Shown: positions 1 through 8,037 of the stretch, piece by piece
How the letters are laid out: each line of letters starts with the position of its first letter
Position numbering within the stretch: position 1 is the stretch's first letter
Source: Clostridia bacterium
GTDB taxonomy: Bacteria > Bacillota > Clostridia > CAKSNL01 > HGM11501
Direction of reading: 5' to 3'
Assembly: GCA_017390225.1 (NCBI GenBank)
Contig: JAFPCL010000018.1
Span: forward strand, 1 to 15,609
DNA: 15,609 bases
Notes under the pieces: generated by a model
The model's input: the letters and a program-made list of their open reading frames with translations, nothing else
Told to the model about the DNA's origin: nothing
Database searches by the model: none
Program-made: the position numbers and the translations under genes

Positions 1-3000
1 AATTCTGCATTGTTGGTGCCTGCAAATTGATAATAGCCGTTCTTATAAAGCTCATAGGTTTCTTCGCCTTGGGTAACATAGATGGAGAGCGGAACGGTAA
101 ATGTTGTGGTCTTTCCGTTCTTCAGCCAGGCTTTGGCAACTTCGTAGGTTACGCCGTTTCTGGTGTAGAAATCTAAGTGCAGATAGCCGTCGCCGGTTTC
201 TGCCGCGTGGATAAATACGGAATCCTTTGTGCCGTCGCCGTTGAGGTCGCCCATCAGCTGCGGCGCTTTGTTCATTTCATAAATATCTTCCGTATCTCTC
301 ACGCCGTCACCGTTGAGGTCTTTTAAGATTGTGCCGTCCGAGGCGCGGAAATCCTGACCGGGCTCGACCGACACAACGCCGTTGTTGATCACACTGCCGT
401 CGAAGTCCTTGCCCAGCTTGAACTCATAGAAGGTTCTTGCCTTGAAGGTCTTCTCTACCACGTTGTTTGCCGCATTGGTTTCTTGATTCTTCCATTCATC
501 ATTGACGACAAAGCGGAGCGTGTGCTCGGCTTCCAGATTGGGATCGGGGTTGGGCTCATAGGTCAGCTTCACACCTTCATGATTGCCGGGACTGTTCGGA
601 TTCTTCGGATCATAGTCTCGACGCCAGACACTCGGCGTTGCGGCAATGGAATTGTCGGGCTTTTGGGTGGTCTTATCGAAACCACCGCCGTCGAAGCTGA
701 TTTCATCCTTATACTTCGGCTGATCTGCAAATACACCATTGACAGCTTCCCAAACGGTAACATCTGTTGGCTGTCCATAGTCACCGGCTTCTTTTTGTGC
801 CGGAAGTGCAATATCATAGCCGTATTTATTATAATGAATATGCTTGTTGTTGCGGATGGTAAGCTCTACATACTGAAACCAGCCTTCAAAGGGTTGATTC
901 AGTGCCGGATCGCTGCTTGCGGTGTCGACCTTCAGCTCAAAGTCGTGATTGACCGTAAATTGCAGGGTGAGTGTGCCGCGGCGCAAAATGCCGTATTTGC
1001 CCTTGTTGGGGTCGGTATCGGAGAAGATACGGTCGTCCTTTCCGTATGCCAGATACGAAACACGGGCAGAAAACTTTGTGCCGCTGGGAATTTCTTCGCT
1101 TAAAAGCTCGGAAGGCACTATATAACTGAAATAGGTTTCCTGATTATTCGCTTTCGGATCCGGGTCTGTGCCGTGGGAAGACAGGCGGTCTTCCACCTTG
1201 GAATAAGCTTCTTTGGTTTCACCCGGCAGGATTGGACGCTTAATATAGAAGGTTGAGGTGTTGTACGGCACTTTCCATGTGAGATTCGATGCCTGCGAGA
1301 AGATCGGATTCGATGTGTCATCCGTCAGCACATGCGTTCTTCTTTTTTCTCCGGTGTTATCATCCTTGTAACCGTAGTTGAATACATGGATTTTTTCGAT
1401 ATAGTAAGACAATGCGCGCTCTTGCACCGGTTTGGATTCGTCTGCCAAGCGCCATGCACGCCATACATCGACCGACCACTGGCCGTTTTCATTGACTCTC
1501 CAAATCTTGTCATCACCAAAGGGAGAAGAGCCTACTTCGCCGATATCTAAAATATAATCTTCTTCCTTATGCACAACAAAGATTCTGTTCTGGTTGCCGG
1601 GCACCGTGCGAAGGTGGCTGTCGCCCCAGTCCTCGGTGAAGGTGAAGCGGAACATATGGGGGCCGTCTGCCAGGTCGATAGCGGAAATATTACCTTCTAT
1701 TGCCGAACGGGTTACATAGCTGCCTTGCTCCTGCAGTGTGTGCATTTCCTTTTTGGCATCCGAGATGCCGGACAAGAAACGTCCGTAGAATGTGTCGCCC
1801 CGCACATCCCTCCCCTTAAGCCCCACTTCAAACAGCGTGTTGAGGGCTCTTTTGCCCCAATCGTCATCATGATACATACCTACGTCGTACAAATCGCCGA
1901 AATAGGAGTCGAAAGCGCGGCTGTCCCAGGTGCACTGAATGCGCTTAACGCCGGTGAGGTTGGAGCGATTCGCAAGATACTTTACACGTTCCTGTGCTTC
2001 TTTCGTCATCGCATCGTCCACAACCGCCTGGGTTACGCCGTGATGGGCTGCCGGATTGGAAAATGCCTTTTCATAATATTTTCTGTCTTCATGGTCTTCT
2101 ATGATTTTAAGGATATTGGGATTCACGATGGAATCATGGAGCTTGGGATTATAGGCATTGGTTCTGAAGCCCGCTTCGATATAGATACTATTGGTGTGAA
2201 CAACCGGGTACACGCGTGTCGCCGAATATACGCCGCCGTTCGGCCAGCTATCAATTGTCCATACCTTTGGTTTTCCGTCCGCTCCATATGCATACTCTTC
2301 ATAAATGCGGTTACCTTTTTCATCCTTTATGTTCGTTACGTCCTCTCCCGTGCCGTCCCACTTTGTATTGACTTTCCAAATCCAATCTTGCCGGTCTTTG
2401 GACGCAATCTTCGTTTTTCCGTCCGTGGTGTATTTGACCAAAAAGTGCCCGGTGTCTTTGATGTAGTACGCATAATACATGTACCAGAAGTCACGGCCCT
2501 CCATAGTTTCGCCAATGGCAGGCTCGCCGTTGAAGAAGCTGTGGCGGATATGATTGCTGCTAACCAGGCAGGCCTTTGGATCGCCCACCAGTGTACCGTA
2601 GGTCTGCTTATTGCCGTTTGCATCCGTAAACGTGAACTTGAAAAATGTGTCGAACGCATAATCGGAATCGGTATAATTCCCTATGTTGTAGGTAGCAATC
2701 AAGCGATACGGATTGATGCGCACACGGAATCTGTGGTTCGTTTCCCAGTCGATTGTCCATCCGTTCATAGAATGAATCTTTTGCATATCCGTCAGGGTTT
2801 CCGCCGCTGTCTGCGTTCTGTTGCAGCTGGGGCAAATGAGATTTGTGCCCGACACTTTAAATGCCGGCATATTCGGTGGGTTATTTTTTCCTAAATGATA
2901 ATCCGCATAGCCGCAGCCCTTGCAATAATGCACGCTTACCCAGCCGCCTTTTACACCCGTGCCGATTGACTGGGTTTGCGCTGCACCCGATTCATAGAAC

Positions 3001-4313
3001 AAAGGATTACTTGTTGTGTCGAGCCAGCCGGTGTCCCAGGCTTCTTCGTTACGGTCGATGTAGTCCCCGTCGCCATTTAAATCCGCATAGCGCGTAAAAC
3101 GCACCTCAAGGCCGGATAATTTATAACCGGAACGAGAAAGTGCCCAGCCTGCCCATTGGATGGTGCCGTCAGCCAGTGTGCTACCACCAATGCTGTTATC
3201 ATTTGCACTCTTGCCCCACTCATCCAGATAAAAATCGGTTGATGTATCCAGTGTCCAATTCAGCGGGCGATCATACTCCACATGCCAAAACTGCCCATCC
3301 GGTGACGCCGACTGACCTTTATAGGTATGGTTCGCATCATTCCACATCGAACGGAACACCTTTTCGCCTGCCTCCCCGTCCGTGGATTTATACCAGAACT
3401 CAACATAAATTGAATACCTTGCCCCCGGCACCAGCTCCGTGCCTTCTCCGCTGGTCCAAGTATAAGGTTCTTCCAGTGTATTTACACGTACGGCATTCTG
3501 CCCTTTACCTGCCTCAGCTTTAATCTGTGTTTTATCCTGCTCACCAACAGTTTTGAACGGCAGATTGATTCTGCGAATTTCCTTTCTGTCTTTAAAGATA
3601 ACAAGCCGTGCTTTATAAATCTGCCCCTCGGTGGTAGTTGCCCAGCCTTCCACGGCAATTTTCTTATTTACTTCATTAAAAAGCTTATTGGAAGATGCAT
3701 TGTAGTTGACGCCGTTCAGCTTCAGTGTAACAGAGTTGACATGTTTGGGGCTGTATCTGAGAAACACGGATTTATCCTGCCCCCCCTTGGTAGCTGAGAA
3801 GGCCGGCCCCGATATACGCACGGCAGTGGCTTGCGTCCGCACGTCGATATGAAAAGAATACTCATGCCCTGCCTGCAGCTTCCCCTGAAAGTAAAGTGCA
3901 TCGAAATTTGAGACTCGAACCTCAAATCGACGGGTACATGTGCCGGTTAAGCCATGATCTCTACTGGCCATAATACGCATAGCTTCATCTTCACCCGCTG
4001 AGTACCACAGGTTCAAAGGCCACGTCGTAATCTGTGTGTTATTCTCGTACATGACCAAAACAGCGCTTGTTATGTCTCCCCAACCATCGCCGGATACAAA
4101 CCATCCGCGGAGATACAAGCCGGAATTGCCGTGAAAGGTCATGCCTGTCGGCTGCAGATTTTTTCCAGCGGGAAATGTGCCGTCGTTAGACAAGTTATAA
4201 TCGTCAAAAAATGTCACAACATTCCCATCTCGCTTATATGCCAATGCTGACACCATGCTCAACATCAAGCATATAAAAACAAGGGAAACACAAAGTATCA
4301 ATTTCTTTTTCAT
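1..4313 (-). CDS. Very large secreted protein with zinc-ribbon-like and EF-hand-like motifs (partial, C-terminus outside window)
   Basis: One uninterrupted minus-strand frame runs from ATG at 4313 to the left edge, giving 1,437 visible residues with no stop. The start follows GGGAGG (4321-4326) by 7 nt and sits below a strong promoter. Residues 1-25 are a Sec signal peptide: MKKK, a hydrophobic core, then an A-L-A cleavage site before Tyr26. The mature part is rich in Trp, Tyr, Gly, Asn and Asp, as in secreted beta-sandwich or carbohydrate-binding proteins, but I recognise no catalytic domain. Visible motifs are a four-cysteine C464-x2-C467G...C494P-x-C497 ribbon, a DLNGDG loop at 411-416, and a pair of DLNGDG loops at 1332 and 1356 that are 24 residues apart, as in dockerins. 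Surface anchoring cannot be judged because the C-terminus is missing. Secretion is well supported; function is unknown. Confidence 0.9.
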   Translation of the reverse strand, partial: MKKKLILCVSLVFICLMLSMVSALAYKRDGNVVTFFDDYNLSNDGTFPAGKNLQPTGMTFHGNSGLYLRGWFVSGDGWGDITSAVLVMYENNTQITTWPLNLWYSAGEDEAMRIMASRDHGLTGTCTRRFEVRVSNFDALYFQGKLQAGHEYSFHIDVRTQATAVRISGPAFSATKGGQDKSVFLRYSPKHVNSVTLKLNGVNYNASSNKLFNEVNKKIAVEGWATTTEGQIYKARLVIFKDRKEIRRINLPFKTVGEQDKTQIKAEAGKGQNAVRVNTLEEPYTWTSGEGTELVPGARYSIYVEFWYKSTDGEAGEKVFRSMWNDANHTYKGQSASPDGQFWHVEYDRPLNWTLDTSTDFYLDEWGKSANDNSIGGSTLADGTIQWAGWALSRSGYKLSGLEVRFTRYADLNGDGDYIDRNEEAWDTGWLDTTSNPLFYESGAAQTQSIGTGVKGGWVSVHYCKGCGYADYHLGKNNPPNMPAFKVSGTNLICPSCNRTQTAAETLTDMQKIHSMNGWTIDWETNHRFRVRINPYRLIATYNIGNYTDSDYAFDTFFKFTFTDANGNKQTYGTLVGDPKACLVSSNHIRHSFFNGEPAIGETMEGRDFWYMYYAYYIKDTGHFLVKYTTDGKTKIASKDRQDWIWKVNTKWDGTGEDVTNIKDEKGNRIYEEYAYGADGKPKVWTIDSWPNGGVYSATRVYPVVHTNSIYIEAGFRTNAYNPKLHDSIVNPNILKIIEDHEDRKYYEKAFSNPAAHHGVTQAVVDDAMTKEAQERVKYLANRSNLTGVKRIQCTWDSRAFDSYFGDLYDVGMYHDDDWGKRALNTLFEVGLKGRDVRGDTFYGRFLSGISDAKKEMHTLQEQGSYVTRSAIEGNISAIDLADGPHMFRFTFTEDWGDSHLRTVPGNQNRIFVVHKEEDYILDIGEVGSSPFGDDKIWRVNENGQWSVDVWRAWRLADESKPVQERALSYYIEKIHVFNYGYKDDNTGEKRRTHVLTDDTSNPIFSQASNLTWKVPYNTSTFYIKRPILPGETKEAYSKVEDRLSSHGTDPDPKANNQETYFSYIVPSELLSEEIPSGTKFSARVSYLAYGKDDRIFSDTDPNKGKYGILRRGTLTLQFTVNHDFELKVDTASSDPALNQPFEGWFQYVELTIRNNKHIHYNKYGYDIALPAQKEAGDYGQPTDVTVWEAVNGVFADQPKYKDEISFDGGGFDKTTQKPDNSIAATPSVWRRDYDPKNPNSPGNHEGVKLTYEPNPDPNLEAEHTLRFVVNDEWKNQETNAANNVVEKTFKARTFYEFKLGKDFDGSVINNGVVSVEPGQDFRASDGTILKDLNGDGVRDTEDIYEMNKAPQLMGDLNGDGTKDSVFIHAAETGDGYLHLDFYTRNGVTYEVAKAWLKNGKTTTFTVPLSIYVTQGEETYELYKNGYYQFAGTNNAE

Positions 4314-4375
4314 CAAAAAACCTCCCATGAAAGATTCTTGTTAAAAATTAAGATAACTTTCCTTATACACTATAT

Positions 4376-4404
4376 ACTATACCGCATTTTCAACAAGGAG
4401 TCAA
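4376..4404 (-). promoter_or_regulatory. Sigma-A type promoter of the large secreted protein
   Basis: On the minus strand, TTGACT (4404-4399) is followed by a 17-nt spacer and TATAGT (4381-4376). The -10 box lies about 60 nt upstream of the ATG at 4313, leaving a short leader that carries the GGGAGG ribosome site. It is divergent from the promoter of the ATPase/HNH operon. Confidence 0.75.
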
Positions 4405-4493
4405 GTTTTTTTCTATGAAAAATAAAAAAATTAACACTTTGTTTAAATACATTTAGATTCCCTGCCATGAAAATCCACACTTGCGAGAATTTA

Positions 4494-4522
4494 TTGACAA
4501 CAACTCATACATATGATATAAT
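4494..4522 (+). promoter_or_regulatory. Perfect-consensus promoter of the Septu-like operon
   Basis: TTGACA (4494-4499), a 17-nt spacer and TATAAT (4517-4522) match the sigma-70/sigma-A consensus at every position. A TGA directly before the -10 box adds an extended -10 (TGn). Transcription should start near 4529, about 150 nt before the ATPase start codon. So strong a promoter for a defence operon suggests constitutive expression, or control by a repressor or by leader RNA. Confidence 0.85.
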
Positions 4523-4538
4523 AACAGAAACATTCTGA

Positions 4539-4575
4539 TTTTTATTTATAGGGATTCTATGGCTATAAATAAAAA
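4539..4575. repeat. 13-bp perfect inverted repeat in the Septu-like leader
   Basis: The left arm TTTTTATTTATAG (4539-4551) and right arm CTATAAATAAAAA (4563-4575) are exact reverse complements with an 11-nt loop. The repeat begins about 10 nt after the predicted transcription start, so it could act as a repressor operator or as a 5' mRNA hairpin. Its stem is almost entirely A/T, which argues against a conventional terminator. Confidence 0.6.
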
Positions 4576-4677
4576 AACTAAAAAAAATATGTGCCGGACG
4601 ATGAACAAATAGATTAAGATAGCTCTTATCGGGGCAAGCTTTACATATATCAGGTCAACAAATCAAGAGGTGATGGT

Positions 4678-5982
4678 ATGTTTCTTAAAAGCATCGAATT
4701 AAAAAATTTTCGTTGCTACGAAGATTTACGCATTGATTTTCGTGAAAAAATATCGGTGATTGTTGGTGCCAACGGTGCAGGAAAAACGTCTGTATTGGAA
4801 GGTATATCCATTGCACTGGGAACACTTTTTACAACTTTGGACGGCCCTGTTGGTCGCAGTATACATCGCAAAGATGCTCGCCTCAAAGCGTATGAAATGG
4901 GCGATTCCTCTGATGTGCAGGCACAATTCCCCGTTGAAATATCGGCGCGGGCAAGCATGGAAGGCAAAGATATTGAATGGAAGCGCTCTTTGAACAGTAG
5001 CACGGGAAGCCCAACCATTAAGGATGCCAAAGAGCTTACAGATATTGCCAAAAAAATGCAAGACAGATTAAGGAATGGTGATCAATCACTCGTGCTTCCT
5101 TTTATTGCTTATTACGGCACAGGCAGGTTATGGGATTATCATCTTGAGAAAAAAACAGATACTTTTGAAGTTAATACACGAATAAACGGATATATTGATT
5201 GCTTGGATGGCACTGCCAATGTTAAATTGATGATGCGCTGGTTGAAGAAAAAAACCATTCAAGAATATCAAAAGCAAAAACAGAAAATCGAAACTCATTC
5301 CGAGCTTGACACGGTTTATAACGCTATGGAAGCTTGTTATGCTCAAATCACGGGATATAACGATGTAAAAATTTTATATAATCTTGATACCAATGAATTG
5401 GATATTTATTATACAGATGAACAAGGTTTTAAAATGAACATCCCTTTGGCGCAATTGAGCGATGGTTATAAAAGCACAATCAGTTTGATTGCCGACATCG
5501 CATATAGAATGTCCATTTTGAACCCTCAATTATCTAAAGATATATTGCTCCAAACGGAGGGTGTGGTTTTAATCGATGAAATAGATTTGCACCTTCATCC
5601 CTCGTGGCAACAAAGAGTTCTTTCTGATTTAAATCAAATTTTCCCCAAATTGCAATTTATTGTCACCACGCACGCTCCGGCGGTTATCAACACCGTAAAA
5701 AGCAACAGCTTAATTATTTTAGAAAATTATACGGCTCGTGAACCAATCGGAGAGATTTATGGCAAAGATGCCAACACAGTTATACGCGGAATTATGGGTG
5801 CAAACGAACGGCCTAAAGCCGTAAAAGCTATGTTTGAACAATTTTACGATGCGCTTTCCGATGGAAATATCAAGCAAGCGGAAGATGCCATCAGAGACTT
5901 GGAAAATTTAATCGGTAAGGACGATTCTGAATTGGCAGGTTGTCGGATTAAGCTAAAATTAAAACAACACAAAGGAGTCTAA
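4678..5982 (+). CDS. ptuA: Septu-type AAA ATPase (PtuA-like)
   Basis: This 434-residue protein is an SMC/OLD-like AAA ATPase (AAA_21/AAA_23, COG3950-like) and the likely ATPase of a Septu anti-phage system. It opens with FLKSIELKNFRCYEDL, the usual N-terminal strand of the family. Walker A is GANGAGKT (30-37), an ABC-signature-like LSDGYKS lies at 260-266, Walker B is VVLIDEIDLHLHP with D300 and E301, and a switch histidine H342 is in TTHAP. YYGTGRLW (145-152) is a conserved family motif. Residues 190-220 are Lys/Gln-rich and probably form the coiled-coil insertion. No TOPRIM or nuclease domain follows the ATPase, so cleavage is presumably supplied by the HNH partner 2 nt downstream. The start follows AGAGGTGAT (4666-4674). 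Fold assignment is firm; the Septu name rests on the gene pairing. Confidence 0.85.
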   Translation: MFLKSIELKNFRCYEDLRIDFREKISVIVGANGAGKTSVLEGISIALGTLFTTLDGPVGRSIHRKDARLKAYEMGDSSDVQAQFPVEISARASMEGKDIEWKRSLNSSTGSPTIKDAKELTDIAKKMQDRLRNGDQSLVLPFIAYYGTGRLWDYHLEKKTDTFEVNTRINGYIDCLDGTANVKLMMRWLKKKTIQEYQKQKQKIETHSELDTVYNAMEACYAQITGYNDVKILYNLDTNELDIYYTDEQGFKMNIPLAQLSDGYKSTISLIADIAYRMSILNPQLSKDILLQTEGVVLIDEIDLHLHPSWQQRVLSDLNQIFPKLQFIVTTHAPAVINTVKSNSLIILENYTAREPIGEIYGKDANTVIRGIMGANERPKAVKAMFEQFYDALSDGNIKQAEDAIRDLENLIGKDDSELAGCRIKLKLKQHKGV

Positions 5983-5984
5983 CG

Positions 5985-6704
5985 ATGATAGAGATAAAGA
6001 AAGGGACTCCCCCGGCTATTCTGCTCGAAAAGCAAGAAATAGCCAAAGCTAAGAATCTGAATCCGAGAAAATCATATGAGTTATTGAATCATGCGGAAAA
6101 ACAAACGGTGTTGCAAGCTTTAATGAAGGAGCAAGGACATTTATGTGCATACTGCATGAGAAGAATCCCCGATGAGCGAGAGCTTCCTCCCGACATTGAT
6201 CAGGTAACGATTGAACACCGGTTGCCCCGAAGCTATGAAAACAACGCCGATTGCAATCAAGGATTGGATTACCATAACCTATTTGCTGTATGCTCCGGCA
6301 ACCGGGGAAAACGGCATACACGGAAAATCCGAGATTTAACTTGTGATGCCAAAAGAAGTTCCACACATAATCAACTGACATTAAACCCTTGTGATCCCAT
6401 CAGTTTGTCAAAAATCAAATATAAAGCCGACGGAAAAATGATATCCGATGACGAGAATATATTGGATGATATTGAAGTAAAGCTTAATTTGAATTGCATA
6501 TCTGATGCAGTGCAGCTTCCGCAAGCACGAAAAAATGTTTTGGATGCATTCATTTCCCAGCTTCCCAACGATCAAGAGCAAATTTTATTATCATGCAAGG
6601 CGGCATTAGAATTGTTTGAAGCTGAATCAGATCCCAAAACTCCTTATATCGGAATATTGTTATGGTGGCTAAGAGATTACATAAACACCGTGACACAATC
6701 TTAA
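5985..6704 (+). CDS. ptuB: Septu-type HNH endonuclease (PtuB-like, TIGR02646-like)
   Basis: This 239-residue protein resembles the TIGR02646 HNH family that partners AAA ATPases in Septu systems and in some retron defence systems. Visible residues are a zinc knuckle C54-AY-C57, the HNH core E77-H78 in IEHRLPR, N98 in DYHNLFAVC, C103, and the TCD motif (119-121) with C120. The four cysteines probably bind structural zinc, and H78 is the likely general base of a beta-beta-alpha-metal active site, all of which appear intact. The C-terminal third (about 155-239) is helical and probably contacts the ATPase. AAAGGAG (5971-5977) lies inside the end of the ATPase gene, and the two frames are 2 nt apart, so they are probably translationally coupled. 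In Septu the ATPase is thought to regulate DNA or RNA cleavage by this subunit. Confidence 0.85.
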   Translation: MIEIKKGTPPAILLEKQEIAKAKNLNPRKSYELLNHAEKQTVLQALMKEQGHLCAYCMRRIPDERELPPDIDQVTIEHRLPRSYENNADCNQGLDYHNLFAVCSGNRGKRHTRKIRDLTCDAKRSSTHNQLTLNPCDPISLSKIKYKADGKMISDDENILDDIEVKLNLNCISDAVQLPQARKNVLDAFISQLPNDQEQILLSCKAALELFEAESDPKTPYIGILLWWLRDYINTVTQS

Positions 6705-6726
6705 TCATTTAAAAATTGATCATCAA

Positions 6727-6770
6727 CGGAGCTGTAAAAGAATGATTTTGCGGCTTCGTTTTGTTCTTTA
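6727..6770 (+). terminator. Intrinsic terminator after the Septu-like operon
   Basis: CGGAGCTGTAAAA (6727-6739) pairs over 13 positions, three of them G-U, with TTTTGCGGCTTCG (6746-6758) around a 6-nt loop. The T-rich run TTTTGTTCTTT follows. It starts 23 nt after the HNH stop codon and closes the operon. An ATG at 6742-6744 that would extend the next gene lies in its loop and is unlikely to be a start. Confidence 0.75.
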
Positions 6771-6822
6771 TTCCCATGCATACATTCCGCTCCATAAAAA
6801 GCAAAAAAAACGAAAAAAGGTC

Positions 6823-6851
6823 TTGTCTTGCTTAATAAAACGTGATATACT
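6823..6851 (+). promoter_or_regulatory. Promoter of the surface LRR protein / flippase operon
   Basis: TTGTCT (6823-6828), a 17-nt spacer and TATACT (6846-6851) precede the ATG at 6883 by about 31 nt. The promoter lies after the terminator of the preceding operon, so the two units are independent. Confidence 0.7.
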
Positions 6852-6882
6852 ATATCATATCTATATATATTCGGAGGGTGCC

Positions 6883-8034
6883 ATGAAAAAAACAGTTTTA
6901 TTTTTGATATTCATCATTCTTGCGCTCGGATGCATTTCCGCTTATGCGGCTTCCGATGTGCGCGTCATTGTGAACGGCGAAGGCGTTATTTTCGACCAGC
7001 CGCCCGTGATTGAAAACGGCAGAACGCTGGTTCCCGTCCGCGCTGTCACCGAAGCTATGGATGCAGAAGTCACATGGGACGGCAACCGCAAAGCCATTGT
7101 GATTAACCGCGGCGGTGTTATGGTTTCCATGAACATCGGCGTGCCTTATATTTTCACCGGCACGGAAGGTCAGTTTGCCGACAGCTATAAAAAAGTGCCC
7201 ATCGACACAGCACCTGCCATCTACGGTGGCAGAACGCTTCTTCCCATCCGCGCCGTTGTGGAAGCCTTGGGCGGCAGTGTGTACTGGTCGGAAAAGAACC
7301 GCACGGTTTATGTTATGACCGGCTACTTGATGCTGGAGCAAAAAACGGCACCCAACATCACATGGCTTTTATACAGTGACGGCACCATGATTGTGTCCGG
7401 CATCGGTGCTACCTCTTCCTACACCACCGAGCGCCGCCCCGACTGGCACACGCAGAAAGAGCGGATTCACTGCGTCATCATCGAATCCGGGGTCACGGGC
7501 ATTGGCGATTATGCCTTTGCTTCCCTGCCGAATTTATCTTCCGTTGTGATGAGCAACACAGTCACAACCATCGGCAACCGCGCATTTTCTGCCTGCCCCA
7601 AATTATGGGATGTCAGCTTCTCTGAAGCCACCACTTCTATCGGTGCACACGCCTTTTATGATTGCCACGCCTTAACTTCCGTTTTCCTTCCGGCATCGGT
7701 TAAAACCATTGGCGAATATGCTTTCGCAGGCTGTTCGCAATTGGCTTCCGTTCAGCTTTCCGAAGGGCTTGTGACCATAGACCGCTGTGCCTTCAGCTCC
7801 AACACTTCGCTGACAGAAATCACACTTCCCTCCACCTTGAAAACGATCCGCAGCAGCTGCTTCTCCAAATGCTCTGCTCTGCGTGTCGTTACGATTCCCG
7901 CAAGTGTAACCAACATTGAAACCGGCGTTTTCAATGCCTGCCCTAAAATGCAAACCATCTACGGTGTGCCCGGCACGGAAGCAGAACGGGTGGCTTCGGA
8001 AAAGCGATATACATTTGTTTCGATTGAAAGCTAA
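6883..8034 (+). CDS. Secreted copper-amine-oxidase-N domain / BspA-type leucine-rich-repeat protein
   Basis: This 383-residue protein starts at ATG 6883, preceded by GGAGGG (6873-6878). The frame is open further upstream, but that extension would begin inside the preceding terminator and would bury the signal peptide. Residues 1-23 are a Sec signal ending SAYAA. Residues 26-138 are a Cu_amine_oxidN1 (PF07833-like) domain with two copies of its hallmark, RTLVPVRAVTEAM (47-59) and RTLLPIRAVVEAL (107-119). This domain is a surface module, not an oxidase. Residues 148-186 match the cap that precedes BspA repeats (ITWLLYSDGTMIVSG). Seven LRR_5 repeats of about 23 residues follow, to about 350, with the pattern L..V.LP.SV..IG..AF..C. 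The end, YGVPGTEAERVASE, is the usual closing motif. The likely role is adhesion or cell-surface binding; the ligand is unknown. Confidence 0.88.
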   Translation: MKKTVLFLIFIILALGCISAYAASDVRVIVNGEGVIFDQPPVIENGRTLVPVRAVTEAMDAEVTWDGNRKAIVINRGGVMVSMNIGVPYIFTGTEGQFADSYKKVPIDTAPAIYGGRTLLPIRAVVEALGGSVYWSEKNRTVYVMTGYLMLEQKTAPNITWLLYSDGTMIVSGIGATSSYTTERRPDWHTQKERIHCVIIESGVTGIGDYAFASLPNLSSVVMSNTVTTIGNRAFSACPKLWDVSFSEATTSIGAHAFYDCHALTSVFLPASVKTIGEYAFAGCSQLASVQLSEGLVTIDRCAFSSNTSLTEITLPSTLKTIRSSCFSKCSALRVVTIPASVTNIETGVFNACPKMQTIYGVPGTEAERVASEKRYTFVSIES

Positions 8035-8037
8035 AGG

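Larger units (their letters stand above)
4314..4677. other. Divergent intergenic region with two promoters and an AT-rich leader
   Basis: This 364-nt gap separates the minus-strand secreted-protein gene from the plus-strand ATPase/HNH operon. It holds the minus promoter (4376-4404), the plus promoter (4494-4522), a 13-bp inverted repeat (4539-4575) in the plus leader, and ribosome sites for both flanking genes. Between the promoters (4405-4493) I see only AT-rich DNA with no clear motif. A 17-codon frame at 4559-4612 is possible but unsupported. Confidence 0.7.

Noticed and set aside
1569..2894. A 441-codon open frame on the plus strand inside the large secreted-protein gene, with a smaller one at 483-1103
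   Set aside because: Both lie antisense to a continuous 1,437-codon frame with a signal peptide, promoter and ribosome site. Their translations resemble no family and lack their own start signals.
4405..4677. A retron msr/msd RNA or reverse transcriptase linked to the ATPase/HNH pair
   Set aside because: No reverse transcriptase gene is in the window, and the leader shows only one short AT hairpin.
6742..6882. An upstream extension of the CuAO-N/LRR protein
   Set aside because: The extra start lies in a terminator hairpin and precedes the promoter of the gene. The signal peptide begins at ATG 6883 with a good ribosome site.
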